Source: Streptomyces sp. NBS 14/10
GTDB lineage: Bacteria; Actinomycetota; Actinomycetes; Streptomycetales; Streptomycetaceae
NCBI RefSeq assembly: GCF_002224125.1
Contig: NZ_NCSM01000005.1
Span: 259,165 to 323,164 of the forward strand
DNA: 64,000 nt
Direction: 5' to 3'
Shown here: positions 54,580-63,211 of the stretch, one piece after another
Layout of the letters: each line of letters begins with the position of its first letter
How positions within the stretch are numbered: the stretch's first letter is position 1
Program-made: the position numbers and the translations under genes
The notes under the pieces: generated by a model
Database searches by the model: none
What the model saw: the letters and a program-made list of their open reading frames with translations, nothing else
What the model was told of the DNA's origin: nothing

Positions 54580-55587
54580 ATGAGATTCCTGCTGGACCAG
54601 GAGCAGAAGGATTTCGGCCACACCCTGGACCGTATGCTCTCCGCCGCCGGGACCCCGGAGGCGGTACGGGCCTGGGCACGGGGCGAGCGCGAGCCGGGGC
54701 GGGCGGTGTGGGGGCGGCTGGGCGAGGCCGGGGTGTTCGCGCTGGCCGTTCCTTCAGGCTACGAGGGCGCGGGGCCGCTGCCGGTGGAGCTCGCGGTGGC
54801 GTACGTCGAGGCGGGCCGGCACGGGGTGCCGGGGCCGCTGGTCGAGACGGCCGCCGCGGCGGTCCTCCTCGCGACGCTCGCCGAGCACGGCGACGCGGCA
54901 GCGGCGGCTGCGGCGAAGGAGTGGCTGCCGCGCATCGCGGCGGGGCAGGCGATGGTCACGCTCACGGCGCCCGATGGCGGTCCGTACGCGCTGGACGCGG
55001 ACGCCGCCGACGCGGTGTTCGCCGTCGAGGGTGAGCGGCTGCGGGCGGCGCCGGGGCACGGGCCGGTGCAGCCCTCGCTGGATCCGGCCAGGCGGCTGGC
55101 CCGGCCGCTCGACGGCGGCGAGACGCTGGCGAGCGGCCCGGCCGTCGCGGCGGCCGCCGCGCGCGCCGCGGACTGGGCCGCGTTCGCGACGGCCGCCCAA
55201 GCACTCGGCACCGGGCTCGCGCTGCTGGAGCGGACCGTGGCATACGCCAGGCAGCGCACCCAGTTCGGCCGCCCGATCGGCTCGTTCCAAGCGGTCAAGC
55301 ACCAGCTCGCGGACGTCCTCGTCGCCCTGGAGTTCGCCCGGCCGCTGCTGTACGGGGCCGCGCTGGCGCTGGCGGACGGCACCGGTCGGGCCGGCGCGGA
55401 GGTCGCCGCCGCCAAGGTCGCCGCGGGCGAGGCGGCGTACGCGGCGGCCAGGACCGCGCTGCAGCTGCACGGCGCGATCGGCTACACGGACGAGTACGAC
55501 CTGTCCTTGTGGATCCGCAAGGCCCGTGCGCTGCGCGCCGCTTGGGGCTCCCCCTCCGTCTGCCGCGCCCGCGTCCTCGCGCCCTGA
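54580..55587 (+). CDS. acyl-CoA dehydrogenase, short FadE32/33-like subunit
   Basis: A 335-residue, short acyl-CoA dehydrogenase. The N-terminal domain is reduced and the beta domain is poor, but the C-terminal motif RTQFGRPIGSFQAVKHQLADV and LQLHGAIGYTDEYDLSLWIRKA is strong. Short subunits of this kind pair with a full-length partner in actinobacterial alpha2beta2 steroid enzymes (FadE32-type). It follows the FadE31-like gene with GAAGGGG eight bases upstream. Which ring-fragment CoA it desaturates cannot be told. Confidence 0.87.
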   Translation: MRFLLDQEQKDFGHTLDRMLSAAGTPEAVRAWARGEREPGRAVWGRLGEAGVFALAVPSGYEGAGPLPVELAVAYVEAGRHGVPGPLVETAAAAVLLATLAEHGDAAAAAAAKEWLPRIAAGQAMVTLTAPDGGPYALDADAADAVFAVEGERLRAAPGHGPVQPSLDPARRLARPLDGGETLASGPAVAAAAARAADWAAFATAAQALGTGLALLERTVAYARQRTQFGRPIGSFQAVKHQLADVLVALEFARPLLYGAALALADGTGRAGAEVAAAKVAAGEAAYAAARTALQLHGAIGYTDEYDLSLWIRKARALRAAWGSPSVCRARVLAP

Positions 55588-55730
55588 GCGGGTGCCGCCG
55601 GGAGCCGTCAGCCGATGACAGTTCGGCCGAAGGGTGCCGTCCGCTGCACCAGGTAATCCATGCTGTGACGACCGACCGGCATGGACCAGCGGCTCGGCGG
55701 AGAGCGACGGAGAACAGAGGTATCGCGCAC

Positions 55731-56735
55731 ATGCACCGGACCCGGCCGACATTGGAGAGCGTGGCGCTGCACGCGGGCGTCTCGCGCGCCACGGTGTCCC
55801 GCGTCGTCAACGGCTCCACCAGGGTCGGCGAGGACGCCCGCGAGGCGGTGCAGCGGGCCATCCGGGAGCTGGGGTACGTCCCCAACCAGGCGGCCCGCAG
55901 CCTGGTCACCCAGCGCACCGACTCCTTCGCGCTCGTCCTGCCCGAGGAGCCGGGCCGGGTGTTCTCCGACGACCAGTTCTTCCCCGGCGTGGTGCGCGGG
56001 GTGAGCCAGCGGCTGGAGGAGGCCGACAAGCAGCTGGTGCTGATGATGGCCCGCTCCCCCGCCAGCCGGGACCGCATCGAGCGCTTCGCCCTGGCGCGCC
56101 ATGTCGACGGGGTCATGGTCGCCTCCGTACACGGCGCCGACCCGCTGCCCGCCTCCCTCGCCCGCATGGGCATCCCGGTGGTCTCCAACGAACGGCTGCT
56201 CGGCCCGGTGCCCCTGCCGTACGTCGGCGTGGACAACGTCGGGGGCGCGACCGCCGCCGTGCGCCATCTGGTGCGCTCGGGGCGCACCAGGATCGCCACC
56301 GTCGCGGGCCCACAGGACATGGTCGCCGGGATCGACCGGTTGGCCGGCTACCGGGCGGCGCTGGACGAGGCGCGGCTGTCCGCGACCGTCGCCGTCGGTG
56401 ACTTCACCCAGGAGTCGGGCGTGGCCGCGACGCGCGAGCTGCTGCGCGCCGAGCCGGGGCTCGACGCGGTGTTCGCGGCCTCCGACCTGATGGCGGTGGG
56501 GGTGCTGCGGGCGCTGCGGCAGGCGGGCCGCCGGGTGCCGGACGACGTCGCCGTGGTCGGCTTCGACGATATCGAGACCGCCCGCTACACCGATCCGCCG
56601 CTGACCACGGTCCGCCAGCCCATCGCTCACATCGGCAGGCGGCTCGCCCATCAGCTGCTGCGCCTCGCCTCCGGCGAGCAGATCGAGCCGTCGCTGGTCC
56701 TGCCGACCGAACTGGTCCTGCGGGAGTCGGCCTGA
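55731..56735 (+). CDS. LacI family transcriptional regulator
   Basis: A 334-residue LacI/GalR repressor: headpiece TLESVALHAGVSRATVSRVVNGST with the hinge helix NQAARSLVTQRT, then a periplasmic-binding-protein-like sensor domain (DGVMVASVHG, VGVDNVGGATAAVRHLVRSG, VFAASDLMAVGVLRAL, VAVVGFDDIETARYTDPPLTTVRQP). The effector is probably a sugar, but no sugar-transport gene is adjacent, so its target lies elsewhere or is its own promoter. ATG 55731 is the standard start. Its end lies 19 bases from the convergent PaaX-like gene. Confidence 0.92.
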   Translation: MHRTRPTLESVALHAGVSRATVSRVVNGSTRVGEDAREAVQRAIRELGYVPNQAARSLVTQRTDSFALVLPEEPGRVFSDDQFFPGVVRGVSQRLEEADKQLVLMMARSPASRDRIERFALARHVDGVMVASVHGADPLPASLARMGIPVVSNERLLGPVPLPYVGVDNVGGATAAVRHLVRSGRTRIATVAGPQDMVAGIDRLAGYRAALDEARLSATVAVGDFTQESGVAATRELLRAEPGLDAVFAASDLMAVGVLRALRQAGRRVPDDVAVVGFDDIETARYTDPPLTTVRQPIAHIGRRLAHQLLRLASGEQIEPSLVLPTELVLRESA

Positions 56736-56754
56736 ATCACCCCGGTTCCCGGGG

Positions 56755-57591
56755 TCAGTCCCCCGCGTACTGGGGCAGCAGGGCCCGGAGCTCGCGTTCG
56801 AAGGCGTCGTAGTGGCGGCGCAGATCGGCGCCCGGCCAGTCGGGGGGCAACAGCCCGGTGGGCAGGACCGGGTCGGCGAGGAGGTGGCGGAGCACGGCGG
56901 CCGCCACGGTGAACCGCTCGGCCGGTCCGTCGGCCCGCTCCAGGGCCGCCGACAGCAGCCGGGCCCGGGCGGCCCAGCCGTCCAGGTCCCACAGCCGGGC
57001 CGCGAGCCGGACCGGGTCGCCCTCGGGCGCGCCGGTGAGCCACGCGCACTGCTCGGCGGCGACGGCCGGGCGCGGCCGTATCAGGTTGGCGGGGCGCAGC
57101 CAGGTGCCTTCGCGCAGCTCGGCCAGGCGCAGGGCGGCCATGGCCTGGCGCAGCGCGGCCCGCTCGGGCGCGGCGCGGCGGTCGGAGGTGACGACCGCGA
57201 TCTCCCAGCCGCCGTCCCAGCGCCGGGTACGGGGGGCGCGGCTGTCGTCCTGCCGCGCCTGGCGGGCCAGGAGGCGGTCGGTGAGCCGGTAGGCGCCGCC
57301 GCGCTGCTCGAGGTCGCCGGCCGCGACCATACGGGTGAGCGCGACCCGGACGGTGCCCTCCGCGGCACCGAACAGCGCCCCGACGCGGACCAGGGCGCGG
57401 GCGGGCAGCTGGGGCGGATGGTGGCCGAGCAGGGTGCTGAGCACGATCGAGCGGGCCGTCAGCGGGCGCAGCGCGAGCGCCCCGGCGGCAGCGCTTCCGT
57501 CGGCGGCGCCGGGAGCGGCGGCGCGGGGTTCAGCGGGATCGCGAGTGTCGCTGATGTCGCTGGTGTCGCGGGTGTCGCGGGTGTCGTCCAT
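56755..57591 (-). CDS. PaaX family transcriptional regulator
   Basis: A 278-residue PaaX-like repressor. The N-terminal winged helix (LTARSIVLSTLLGHHPPQLPARALVRVGALFGAAEGTVRVALTRMVAAGDLEQRGGAYRLT), the middle WDGGWEIAVV strand and the C-terminal DPVLPTGLLPPDWPGADLRRHYDAFERELRAL block are the family pattern. PaaX proteins sense aryl- or acyl-CoA esters. It diverges from an AidB-like acyl-CoA dehydrogenase with a dyad between them. The N-terminal tail is a DTRDTSDIS-type repeat, so the start (57591 or 57612) is uncertain. Confidence 0.88.
   Translation of the reverse strand: MDDTRDTRDTSDISDTRDPAEPRAAAPGAADGSAAAGALALRPLTARSIVLSTLLGHHPPQLPARALVRVGALFGAAEGTVRVALTRMVAAGDLEQRGGAYRLTDRLLARQARQDDSRAPRTRRWDGGWEIAVVTSDRRAAPERAALRQAMAALRLAELREGTWLRPANLIRPRPAVAAEQCAWLTGAPEGDPVRLAARLWDLDGWAARARLLSAALERADGPAERFTVAAAVLRHLLADPVLPTGLLPPDWPGADLRRHYDAFERELRALLPQYAGD
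57545..57589. repeat. five tandem 9-bp repeats at the 5' end of the PaaX-like gene
   Basis: Five 9-base units of the form (g/a)TGTCG(c/t)(t/g/c)(g/c) run from 57545 to 57589; two are identical. On the minus strand they encode the Asp/Thr/Ser-rich tail right after the start Met. The period is a multiple of three, so copy number may vary without frameshift. Confidence 0.8.
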
Positions 57592-57611
57592 ATGTGCCCG
57601 AACCCTATCCA

Positions 57612-57645
57612 TTACAGTTCTTCGTCAAGCATGATGGAAGTGTAA
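57612..57645. promoter_or_regulatory. dyad between the PaaX-like and AidB-like genes, candidate operator
   Basis: TTACAGTTC (57612-57620) and GAAGTGTAA (57637-57645) are an inverted repeat with one mismatch, 16 bases apart. It lies 32 bases before the AidB-like start and 21 bases before the PaaX-like ATG at 57591, where a repressor could block both. Confidence 0.6.
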
Positions 57646-57677
57646 GAGAGCAGGGCCCCCGCACACGAGGAGACGCC

Positions 57678-59324
57678 ATGGGTGCCACGCATGAAGTCCT
57701 CAATCAGGCCCCGCCGCTGATCGACTTCAGCACGGCCGACGACCCGGCCCTGCTGGAGGCCCTGCGGCGGGACGGAGGGAGCTGGGGCGAGCAGGAGGTG
57801 CGGGAGCTGGGCTCGCTGGCCGGGTCCGCCGAGGTCCAGGACTGGGCGCGGATGGCCGAGGAGCACCCTCCGGTGCTGCACACCCACGACCGGTACGGCC
57901 ACCGCGTCGACGAGGTCGAGTACCACCCGGCGTACCACCAGCTGATGGCCGCCGCCGTGGCCAGTGGGCAGCACGCCGCCGCCTGGACCGAGACCCGGCC
58001 GGGGGCGCATCTGGTGCGCGCGGCCAAGTTCTACTGCTTCGCGCAGGCCGAGCCGGGCCATGGCTGCCCCATCTCCATGACGTACGCCGCGGTCCCGGCG
58101 CTGCGCGCCGAGCCGGAGCTGGCGGCCGCCTACGAGCCGCTGCTGGCTGCCCGCGTCTACGACTTCGGGCTGCGCCCGCCGCTGGGCAAGCGGGGGCTGA
58201 TCGCCGGTATGTCGATGACGGAGAAGCAGGGCGGCTCGGACGTACGGGCCAACACCACGCGGGCGCTCCCGCAGGTGGACGGCAGCTATCTGCTGACCGG
58301 TCACAAGTGGTTCACCTCCGCCCCGATGAGCGACATCTTCCTCACCCTCGCCCAGGCCGACGAGGGCCTGACCTGCTTCCTGGTGCCGCGCGTGCTGCCC
58401 GACGGGACCCTCAACGCCATGCGGCTGCAGCGGCTCAAGAACAAGCTCGGCAACCGCTCCAACGCCTCCTCCGAGATCGAGTACGACGGCGCCGTGGCCT
58501 GGCGGGTCGGGGATCCGGGCCGGGGGGTGCGCACGATCGTCGAGATGGTGAATGTGACCCGACTGGACTGTGTGATCGGCTCGGCGGCGGGCATGCGGGC
58601 CGGGCTCCGGCAGGCCCTGCACCACACCGAGCACCGGCGGGCGTTCGGCGCGGAGCTGATCGACCAGCCGCTGATGCGCAATGTGCTCGCCGATCTGGCC
58701 GTCGAGTCGGAGGCCGCCACGACGCTCGCGATGCGGCTGGCGACGGCTCTGGACCGGGCCCAGGCCGGGGACGAGTCGGAGGCGGCGCTGCGCCGGCTGG
58801 GGCTGGCGGTGAGCAAGTACTGGGTGTGCAAGCGCGGCGCCACACACGCGGCCGAGGCCCTGGAGTGCCTGGGCGGCAACGGCTATGTCGAGGAGTCCGG
58901 CATGCCGCGCCTGTACCGGGAGGCGCCGCTGCTGTCGATCTGGGAGGGCTCCGGCAATGTCGCGGCCCTCGACGTACTGCGTGCGCTGGGCCGCGAGTCG
59001 GGGGCGCTGGACGCCTTCCTGGCCGAGGTGGACACCGCCGCCGGGGCGGACGCGCGGCTGGACGCGGCCGTCGCCCGCCTCCGCGGTCTGCTGCCGCAGC
59101 TCGCCGATCCCCAGCGGGCGCAGCTGCTCGCCCGCCGCCTCGCCGAGCAGATGACGCTGGTCCTGCAGGGCAGTCTGCTGGTGCGGTACAGCCACCCCGC
59201 GGTGGCGGACGCCTTCTGCGCCTCGCGGCTCGACGGCGACTGGGGCCACGCCTTCGGCACCCTGCCGCCCGGCGTGGACACCGGCCCGATCCTGGACCGG
59301 GCACGGCTCAAGGACGCGCGGTGA
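57678..59324 (+). CDS. AidB-like acyl-CoA dehydrogenase family protein
   Basis: A 548-residue flavoprotein of the AidB branch, longer than ordinary acyl-CoA dehydrogenases. Features: the N-terminal helical region DFSTADDPALLEALRR, GMSMTEKQGGSDVRANTTRA (flavin block of AidB), KNKLGNRSNASSEIEYDGA, EALECLGGNGYVEESGMPRLYREAPLLSIWEGSGNV. AidB binds FAD and DNA in the alkylation response of E. coli, but actinobacterial relatives beside PaaX may instead act on an acyl- or aryl-CoA. ATG 57678 has GAGGAGA upstream. It diverges from the PaaX-like gene. Confidence 0.92.
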   Translation: MGATHEVLNQAPPLIDFSTADDPALLEALRRDGGSWGEQEVRELGSLAGSAEVQDWARMAEEHPPVLHTHDRYGHRVDEVEYHPAYHQLMAAAVASGQHAAAWTETRPGAHLVRAAKFYCFAQAEPGHGCPISMTYAAVPALRAEPELAAAYEPLLAARVYDFGLRPPLGKRGLIAGMSMTEKQGGSDVRANTTRALPQVDGSYLLTGHKWFTSAPMSDIFLTLAQADEGLTCFLVPRVLPDGTLNAMRLQRLKNKLGNRSNASSEIEYDGAVAWRVGDPGRGVRTIVEMVNVTRLDCVIGSAAGMRAGLRQALHHTEHRRAFGAELIDQPLMRNVLADLAVESEAATTLAMRLATALDRAQAGDESEAALRRLGLAVSKYWVCKRGATHAAEALECLGGNGYVEESGMPRLYREAPLLSIWEGSGNVAALDVLRALGRESGALDAFLAEVDTAAGADARLDAAVARLRGLLPQLADPQRAQLLARRLAEQMTLVLQGSLLVRYSHPAVADAFCASRLDGDWGHAFGTLPPGVDTGPILDRARLKDAR

Positions 59325-59441
59325 CTGCCTTTTAAGCAGAGCCACAGCCCGGACGGGCGGATTCCGCGCAAATTCACCTATTCGAGGGAATCCACGCGGG
59401 CATACGGCTGTAACGGGTCCGATCAGCCGAAGATCTCGGTC

Positions 59442-60137
59442 GTGAACCGATGGCAACGCACGTTGCGTTCAGGGATTCTCGCCACGGCCCTGGTACTCGC
59501 CTCGGCGGGGGCGGGCCCCGTGGCCGAGGCGGACCGGGCCGGGGCTGACGGGCCCGACCACTCGGCACATGGCCCGCACGGGGGCATCCACCTCCACATC
59601 GAGGTGCGCATTCCGGGTCTCGACGTGATCTGGCCGGGGTGGTGTCCGACGCCGACGCCGACGCCCACCCCCACAAAGACCCCCACGCCGACCCCGACCC
59701 CCACGCCTACGCCGACGGACACCCCGACGCCGACGCCGACCCCCACGCATACGTCGACGCCGACGCCCACCCCCACGCAGACGACCGCGCCCACGCCGAC
59801 GCACCGCCCCACCCACACCGCGGCGCCCACCCCTCCCGCCAAGCCGTCCTCGGCCGCGCCGCCCCCCGCACGCCCCACCGCGCCCCCGGCGCCGTCCCGG
59901 TCGGCCGCCAAGAAGCCGCCCAGGACGCCGCTGCCGAGCTCACCGGCGCCGACCGGCCCGCCTCGTACCGCGGAGTTGCGCTCGTACCACGCGCCCGCCC
60001 CCCAAAAGTCGGGCGGCGGCGTCTCGTTGGTCACCTTCACCCTGCTGATCACCGCGCCCGCGGTGCTCGCGGCCGCCGCCCTGCGCCCCCGTTCGCGCTC
60101 GCGCTCCGCCGCGCGCGGCCGCGGGTCGCGCGGCTGA
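59442..60137 (+). CDS. Pro/Thr-rich surface protein with C-terminal membrane anchor
   Basis: A 231-residue exported protein. A signal peptide (RTLRSGILATALVLASAGAG) precedes a His-rich segment (HSAHGPHGGIHLHIEV), a long (TP)n tract at about 68-125, a Pro/Ala/Ser stalk, and a C-terminal hydrophobic helix (about 200-217) followed by an Arg/Ser tail. This is a wall-spanning stalk held in the membrane; no LPXTG is seen. The His cluster before the stalk could bind metal. GTG 59442 is chosen. Related simple stalk proteins are frequent in Streptomyces; no catalytic domain is visible. Confidence 0.7.
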   Translation: MNRWQRTLRSGILATALVLASAGAGPVAEADRAGADGPDHSAHGPHGGIHLHIEVRIPGLDVIWPGWCPTPTPTPTPTKTPTPTPTPTPTPTDTPTPTPTPTHTSTPTPTPTQTTAPTPTHRPTHTAAPTPPAKPSSAAPPPARPTAPPAPSRSAAKKPPRTPLPSSPAPTGPPRTAELRSYHAPAPQKSGGGVSLVTFTLLITAPAVLAAAALRPRSRSRSAARGRGSRG

Positions 60138-60168
60138 CGCCGACGCCGAGACCTGACGGAGGTTGCCC

Positions 60169-60924
60169 ATGCCCGAATGGCTGATTCTGATTCTCGTGAC
60201 GGCGGGGGTCTGTGCGCTCGTCGTGGCCGTCACGCTGCTCAACCAGCGGCGGGTCCCCGAGGACGACGACCCCTCGGAGACCCCCGATGTCATCGAGTAC
60301 ATGACCATGATGATCGGCGTGGTGTACGCCATCGTGCTGGGCCTGGCCATCGCCGGCGTCTGGGAGGCGCGCGGCGCCGCTCAGGACGGCGTGCGCACGG
60401 AGGCGCAGGCGCTGCACGAGGTGAGCGAGCGCGCGGCCGGCTACCCCGCGCCGGTACGCGACCGCATCCGCGCGGACGCCCAGGCGTATGCGGACCATAT
60501 GGTGTCCAAGGAGTGGCAGGTGATGATCGACAAGGGCGAGCTCACCGACCGCGGCGCCACGCTGCTGGCCGAGTTGCGGCGCGATGTCACCGACTACACG
60601 CCGCGCACCGAGCGGGAGTGGCATATCTACCAGCCGCTGGTGGACCAGGTCGCCGCGGTGGACGCCGCCCGCCAGGCACGGGCGCAGAACGCCGGGCCGA
60701 CGATGCCCAGAGTGGTCTGGATCGGGCTGGTCGTCGGCGCGGCGCTGGTGGTCGGGCTGCTGTTCACGCTGCAGATCCGCCGCACACCGCGCGAGCTGGC
60801 GATGTCCGCGATGTTCTGCGCGCTGATGGTCTTTCTGCTCTTCCTGGTCTGGGACTTCGACGCGCCCTTCGGCCGGTCGGTCGGGGACACGGCCGACCCG
60901 TTCAGGGATCTGTTTCCCAGCTGA
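60169..60924 (+). CDS. DUF4239 (bestrophin-like) membrane protein
   Basis: A 251-residue membrane protein with an N-terminal helix (LILILVTAGVCALVVAVTLL), a second helix (MTMMIGVVYAIVLGLAIAGVW), a charged helical domain (about 70-180) and two C-terminal helices. This layout and the YMTMMIGVVYAIVLGLAI core match the DUF4239/bestrophin-like family, suggested to be channels. GACGGAGG lies six bases before ATG 60169. It follows the stalk protein by 31 bases, so they may be co-transcribed. Its end overlaps the convergent P450 by 23 bases. Confidence 0.85.
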   Translation: MPEWLILILVTAGVCALVVAVTLLNQRRVPEDDDPSETPDVIEYMTMMIGVVYAIVLGLAIAGVWEARGAAQDGVRTEAQALHEVSERAAGYPAPVRDRIRADAQAYADHMVSKEWQVMIDKGELTDRGATLLAELRRDVTDYTPRTEREWHIYQPLVDQVAAVDAARQARAQNAGPTMPRVVWIGLVVGAALVVGLLFTLQIRRTPRELAMSAMFCALMVFLLFLVWDFDAPFGRSVGDTADPFRDLFPS

Positions 60925-62191
60925 CCGGCAGGTGTTTGAGGCCGTTCTGGAAGTTGGACGTGAGCCGCACCGGCTCGCCTGCCCGGCGCAGCCCGGGCAG
61001 GCGGGTCAGCGCGCCGCGCAGCATCGCCCGCATCTGGAGCCGGGCGAGGTGCGCGCCCAGGCAGAAGTGCGGGCCATGGCCGAAGCTGACGTGGTCGTTG
61101 GGGCTCCGGGTGATGTCGAAGCGGTCGGGGTCGGTGAAGACCGTCTCGTCGCGGTTGGCGGAGGCGTGGTAGACGACGACCTTGTCGCCGCGCCGGATAC
61201 GCTGCCCGCCCAGCTCCACCTCGCGGGTCGCGGTGCGGCGGAAGTCGATGACGGGCGGCCAGAAGCGCAGCATCTCCTCCACGGCGGAGTCGGTCAGCTC
61301 CGGGCGGGCCAGCAGGAGTTCATGGCTCTCGGGGTGGTCCAGCAGGGTCAGCAGCCCGCCGGGGATGCCGTTGCGCAGGGTCTCGTTCCCGGCCACCGCG
61401 AAGAGGAAGAACATGTTCTCGAACTCCTCGCGGCTCAGACCACCCTCCCGCAGATGGGCCATCACGGTGCCGGGCCGGGGCCGTTCGGCCAGCGCGTGGG
61501 CGTAGGCGAACATATCGGCCAGGGCCTCGCGGGAGCGCGGGTTCATCGGCCGGCCGTCCGGGCGGGTCAGCGACCGCGGCCGGCGGACGAGGGCCGCGCG
61601 CGCCATCGGGCTGAGCCCCGCGGCCTCGGCGGTGCTCGAGGCGGCGTATTCGGCGTCCTGGTAGCCGATGACCCGGCTCGCCCAGTCGAACAGCAGCCCC
61701 CGGTCGCTCTCGGGGACGCCCATGACATGGGCCAGCGTCCACACCGGCAGATCCGCCGCGAGCTCCACGAAGTCGGCCTCGCCGCGCGGTGCCACGCCCT
61801 CGACGAGCGCCCGCGCGCGTGCCTCGATGACCGTCCGGAGCTCGCGCACCGCGCGCGGGGTGAAGGCCGCCGCGACGGCCCGCCGCGTCCGGGAGTGGTC
61901 CGGCGGGTCCTGATTGAGCATCATCGCCCGGACGAACTCCAGATCGCCGGGCGTGTCCGGGTCACGGATCTGGGTGGCACCCAGATGGGAGGAGAAGACC
62001 TCCGGGGTACGCAACACATGTTTGACATCCGTGTGCCGGAAGACCGCCCAGAAGCCGGGGCCCGCGGGCCACGCCCCGACCGCGGGTTCCTCGATCCAGC
62101 AGACGGGGCGGGTGGCGCGCGCCTCGGCGAAGAGCGCGTACGGGACACCGGCGGCGTAGGTCTCGGGCAGGAACACCGCGTCAGGGTTCAC
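60902..62191 (-). CDS. cytochrome P450, CYP125/142-like
   Basis: A 429-residue bacterial P450. Haem motif FGHGPHFCLGAHLAR (ligand Cys377), I-helix AVAGNETLRN with the acid/Thr pair, K-helix EEMLRFWPP and MLNQDPPDHSRTRRAVAAAFTP. The AGNETxRN I-helix and NQDPPDH block recall the actinobacterial CYP125/CYP142/CYP124 group that hydroxylates sterol side chains; the match is by eye. GTG 62191 is the only good start. Given the HIP catabolic cluster 5 kb away, a steroid substrate is plausible but not shown. No ferredoxin is adjacent. Confidence 0.88.
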   Translation of the reverse strand: MNPDAVFLPETYAAGVPYALFAEARATRPVCWIEEPAVGAWPAGPGFWAVFRHTDVKHVLRTPEVFSSHLGATQIRDPDTPGDLEFVRAMMLNQDPPDHSRTRRAVAAAFTPRAVRELRTVIEARARALVEGVAPRGEADFVELAADLPVWTLAHVMGVPESDRGLLFDWASRVIGYQDAEYAASSTAEAAGLSPMARAALVRRPRSLTRPDGRPMNPRSREALADMFAYAHALAERPRPGTVMAHLREGGLSREEFENMFFLFAVAGNETLRNGIPGGLLTLLDHPESHELLLARPELTDSAVEEMLRFWPPVIDFRRTATREVELGGQRIRRGDKVVVYHASANRDETVFTDPDRFDITRSPNDHVSFGHGPHFCLGAHLARLQMRAMLRGALTRLPGLRRAGEPVRLTSNFQNGLKHLPVSWETDP

Positions 62192-62256
62192 AGCCGTGAC
62201 CGTACGGCGCCACCCGCCGGTGCCGTCAAGACGGGCGCGTACGGGATGCCGGCGGG

Positions 62257-63108
62257 TCAGGACACCGGCACCGGCAGCACCCGGCGCAGCGGGTCCTCCG
62301 GCAGCAGCCCGTGGCGCTTCCACTCCCTCGGATAGCCGACCGACACCTCCTGGAAGCGCACCCCGTCCTCCACGGTGGTCCTGGGGATGTGCAGATGTCC
62401 GTAGACCACGGTCTCGGCGCGGAACCGCACATGCCAGTCGGCGCTGAGCTCGGTGCCGCACCACAGGGCGAAGTCGGGGTAGCGCAGCACCCGGGTGGGC
62501 AGCCGGGTCAGCGGCCAGTGGTTGATGAGCACGGTCCGCAGCTCGGGGTCGCATGCCTCGAGCCGCGCCTCGGTCTCCTTGACGCGGGCCCGGCACCACG
62601 CGTCGAGGGTGGCGTACGGCTCCGGGTGGAGGAAGTGCTCGTCGGTGCACACGACCCCCGCCTCGTGCGCATGGGCGAGGGCCGCCTCCTTGGTCTCCAG
62701 GCCCTCGAGTCGGAACGAGTAGTCGTAGAGCAGGAAGAGCGGGGCGATGGTCAGCGGGCCGCCGATGCCCTCCCACACCGGGTAGGGGTCCTCGGGGGTG
62801 ACGATCCCCTTCGCCCGGCACATGTCCACCAGCGCCTGGTAGCGCCGTACGCCACGGGACTTTTCCGGGTCCTTGGGGTGGCTCCACAGCTCATGGTTGC
62901 CGGGCGACCAGATGACCTTGGCGAAGCGCTCGCCCAGCAGGCCCAGCGCCCACTCGATATCGGCGAACAGCTCGCCGACGTCCCCGGCGACGATCAGCCA
63001 GTCGTCGTCCGAGCCCGGCCGCAGCCGTTCCACGATCTCCCGGTTCTCCTGGTAGGCCACGTGCAGATCACTGATGGCGAGGAGCTCGCCACGGTGCGTT
63101 CCGCCCAT
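62257..63108 (-). CDS. calcineurin-like metallophosphoesterase
   Basis: A 283-residue metallophosphoesterase with all five metal motifs: SDLHVAY, GDVGE, SPGNHELW, INHWPL and YGHLHIP. The two-metal centre should be complete, so it is likely an active phosphodiesterase or phosphatase. No signal peptide; cytoplasmic. Start 63108 follows ACAGGAGAA. It lies 65 bases upstream of the P450 start on the same strand and may be co-transcribed with it. The substrate is unknown. Confidence 0.92.
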   Translation of the reverse strand: MGGTHRGELLAISDLHVAYQENREIVERLRPGSDDDWLIVAGDVGELFADIEWALGLLGERFAKVIWSPGNHELWSHPKDPEKSRGVRRYQALVDMCRAKGIVTPEDPYPVWEGIGGPLTIAPLFLLYDYSFRLEGLETKEAALAHAHEAGVVCTDEHFLHPEPYATLDAWCRARVKETEARLEACDPELRTVLINHWPLTRLPTRVLRYPDFALWCGTELSADWHVRFRAETVVYGHLHIPRTTVEDGVRFQEVSVGYPREWKRHGLLPEDPLRRVLPVPVS

Positions 63109-63173
63109 CGATTCTCCTGTCGTACGGTGCCGGTCATGGTGGGTCGCGGCGCGGGCGCCGCGGTCCGGGCCGG

Positions 63174-63204
63174 TTGATCACCTACCCTTTCCTGGCGCTA
63201 GCCT
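63174..63204 (+). promoter_or_regulatory. candidate leaderless promoter for the universal stress protein
   Basis: TTGATC (63174-63179) and TAGCCT (63199-63204) form -35/-10-like elements with a 19-base spacer, and the -10 ends seven bases before the GTG at 63212. No Shine-Dalgarno is present, so transcription probably starts at the start codon. Confidence 0.5.
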
Positions 63205-63211
63205 CGCAGAT

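Noticed and set aside
59639-60052. Gly/Val and Asp/Ala repeat proteins in other frames of the Pro/Thr-rich gene
   Set aside because: These are frame shadows of the (TP)n coding repeats, not separate genes or a CRISPR-like array.
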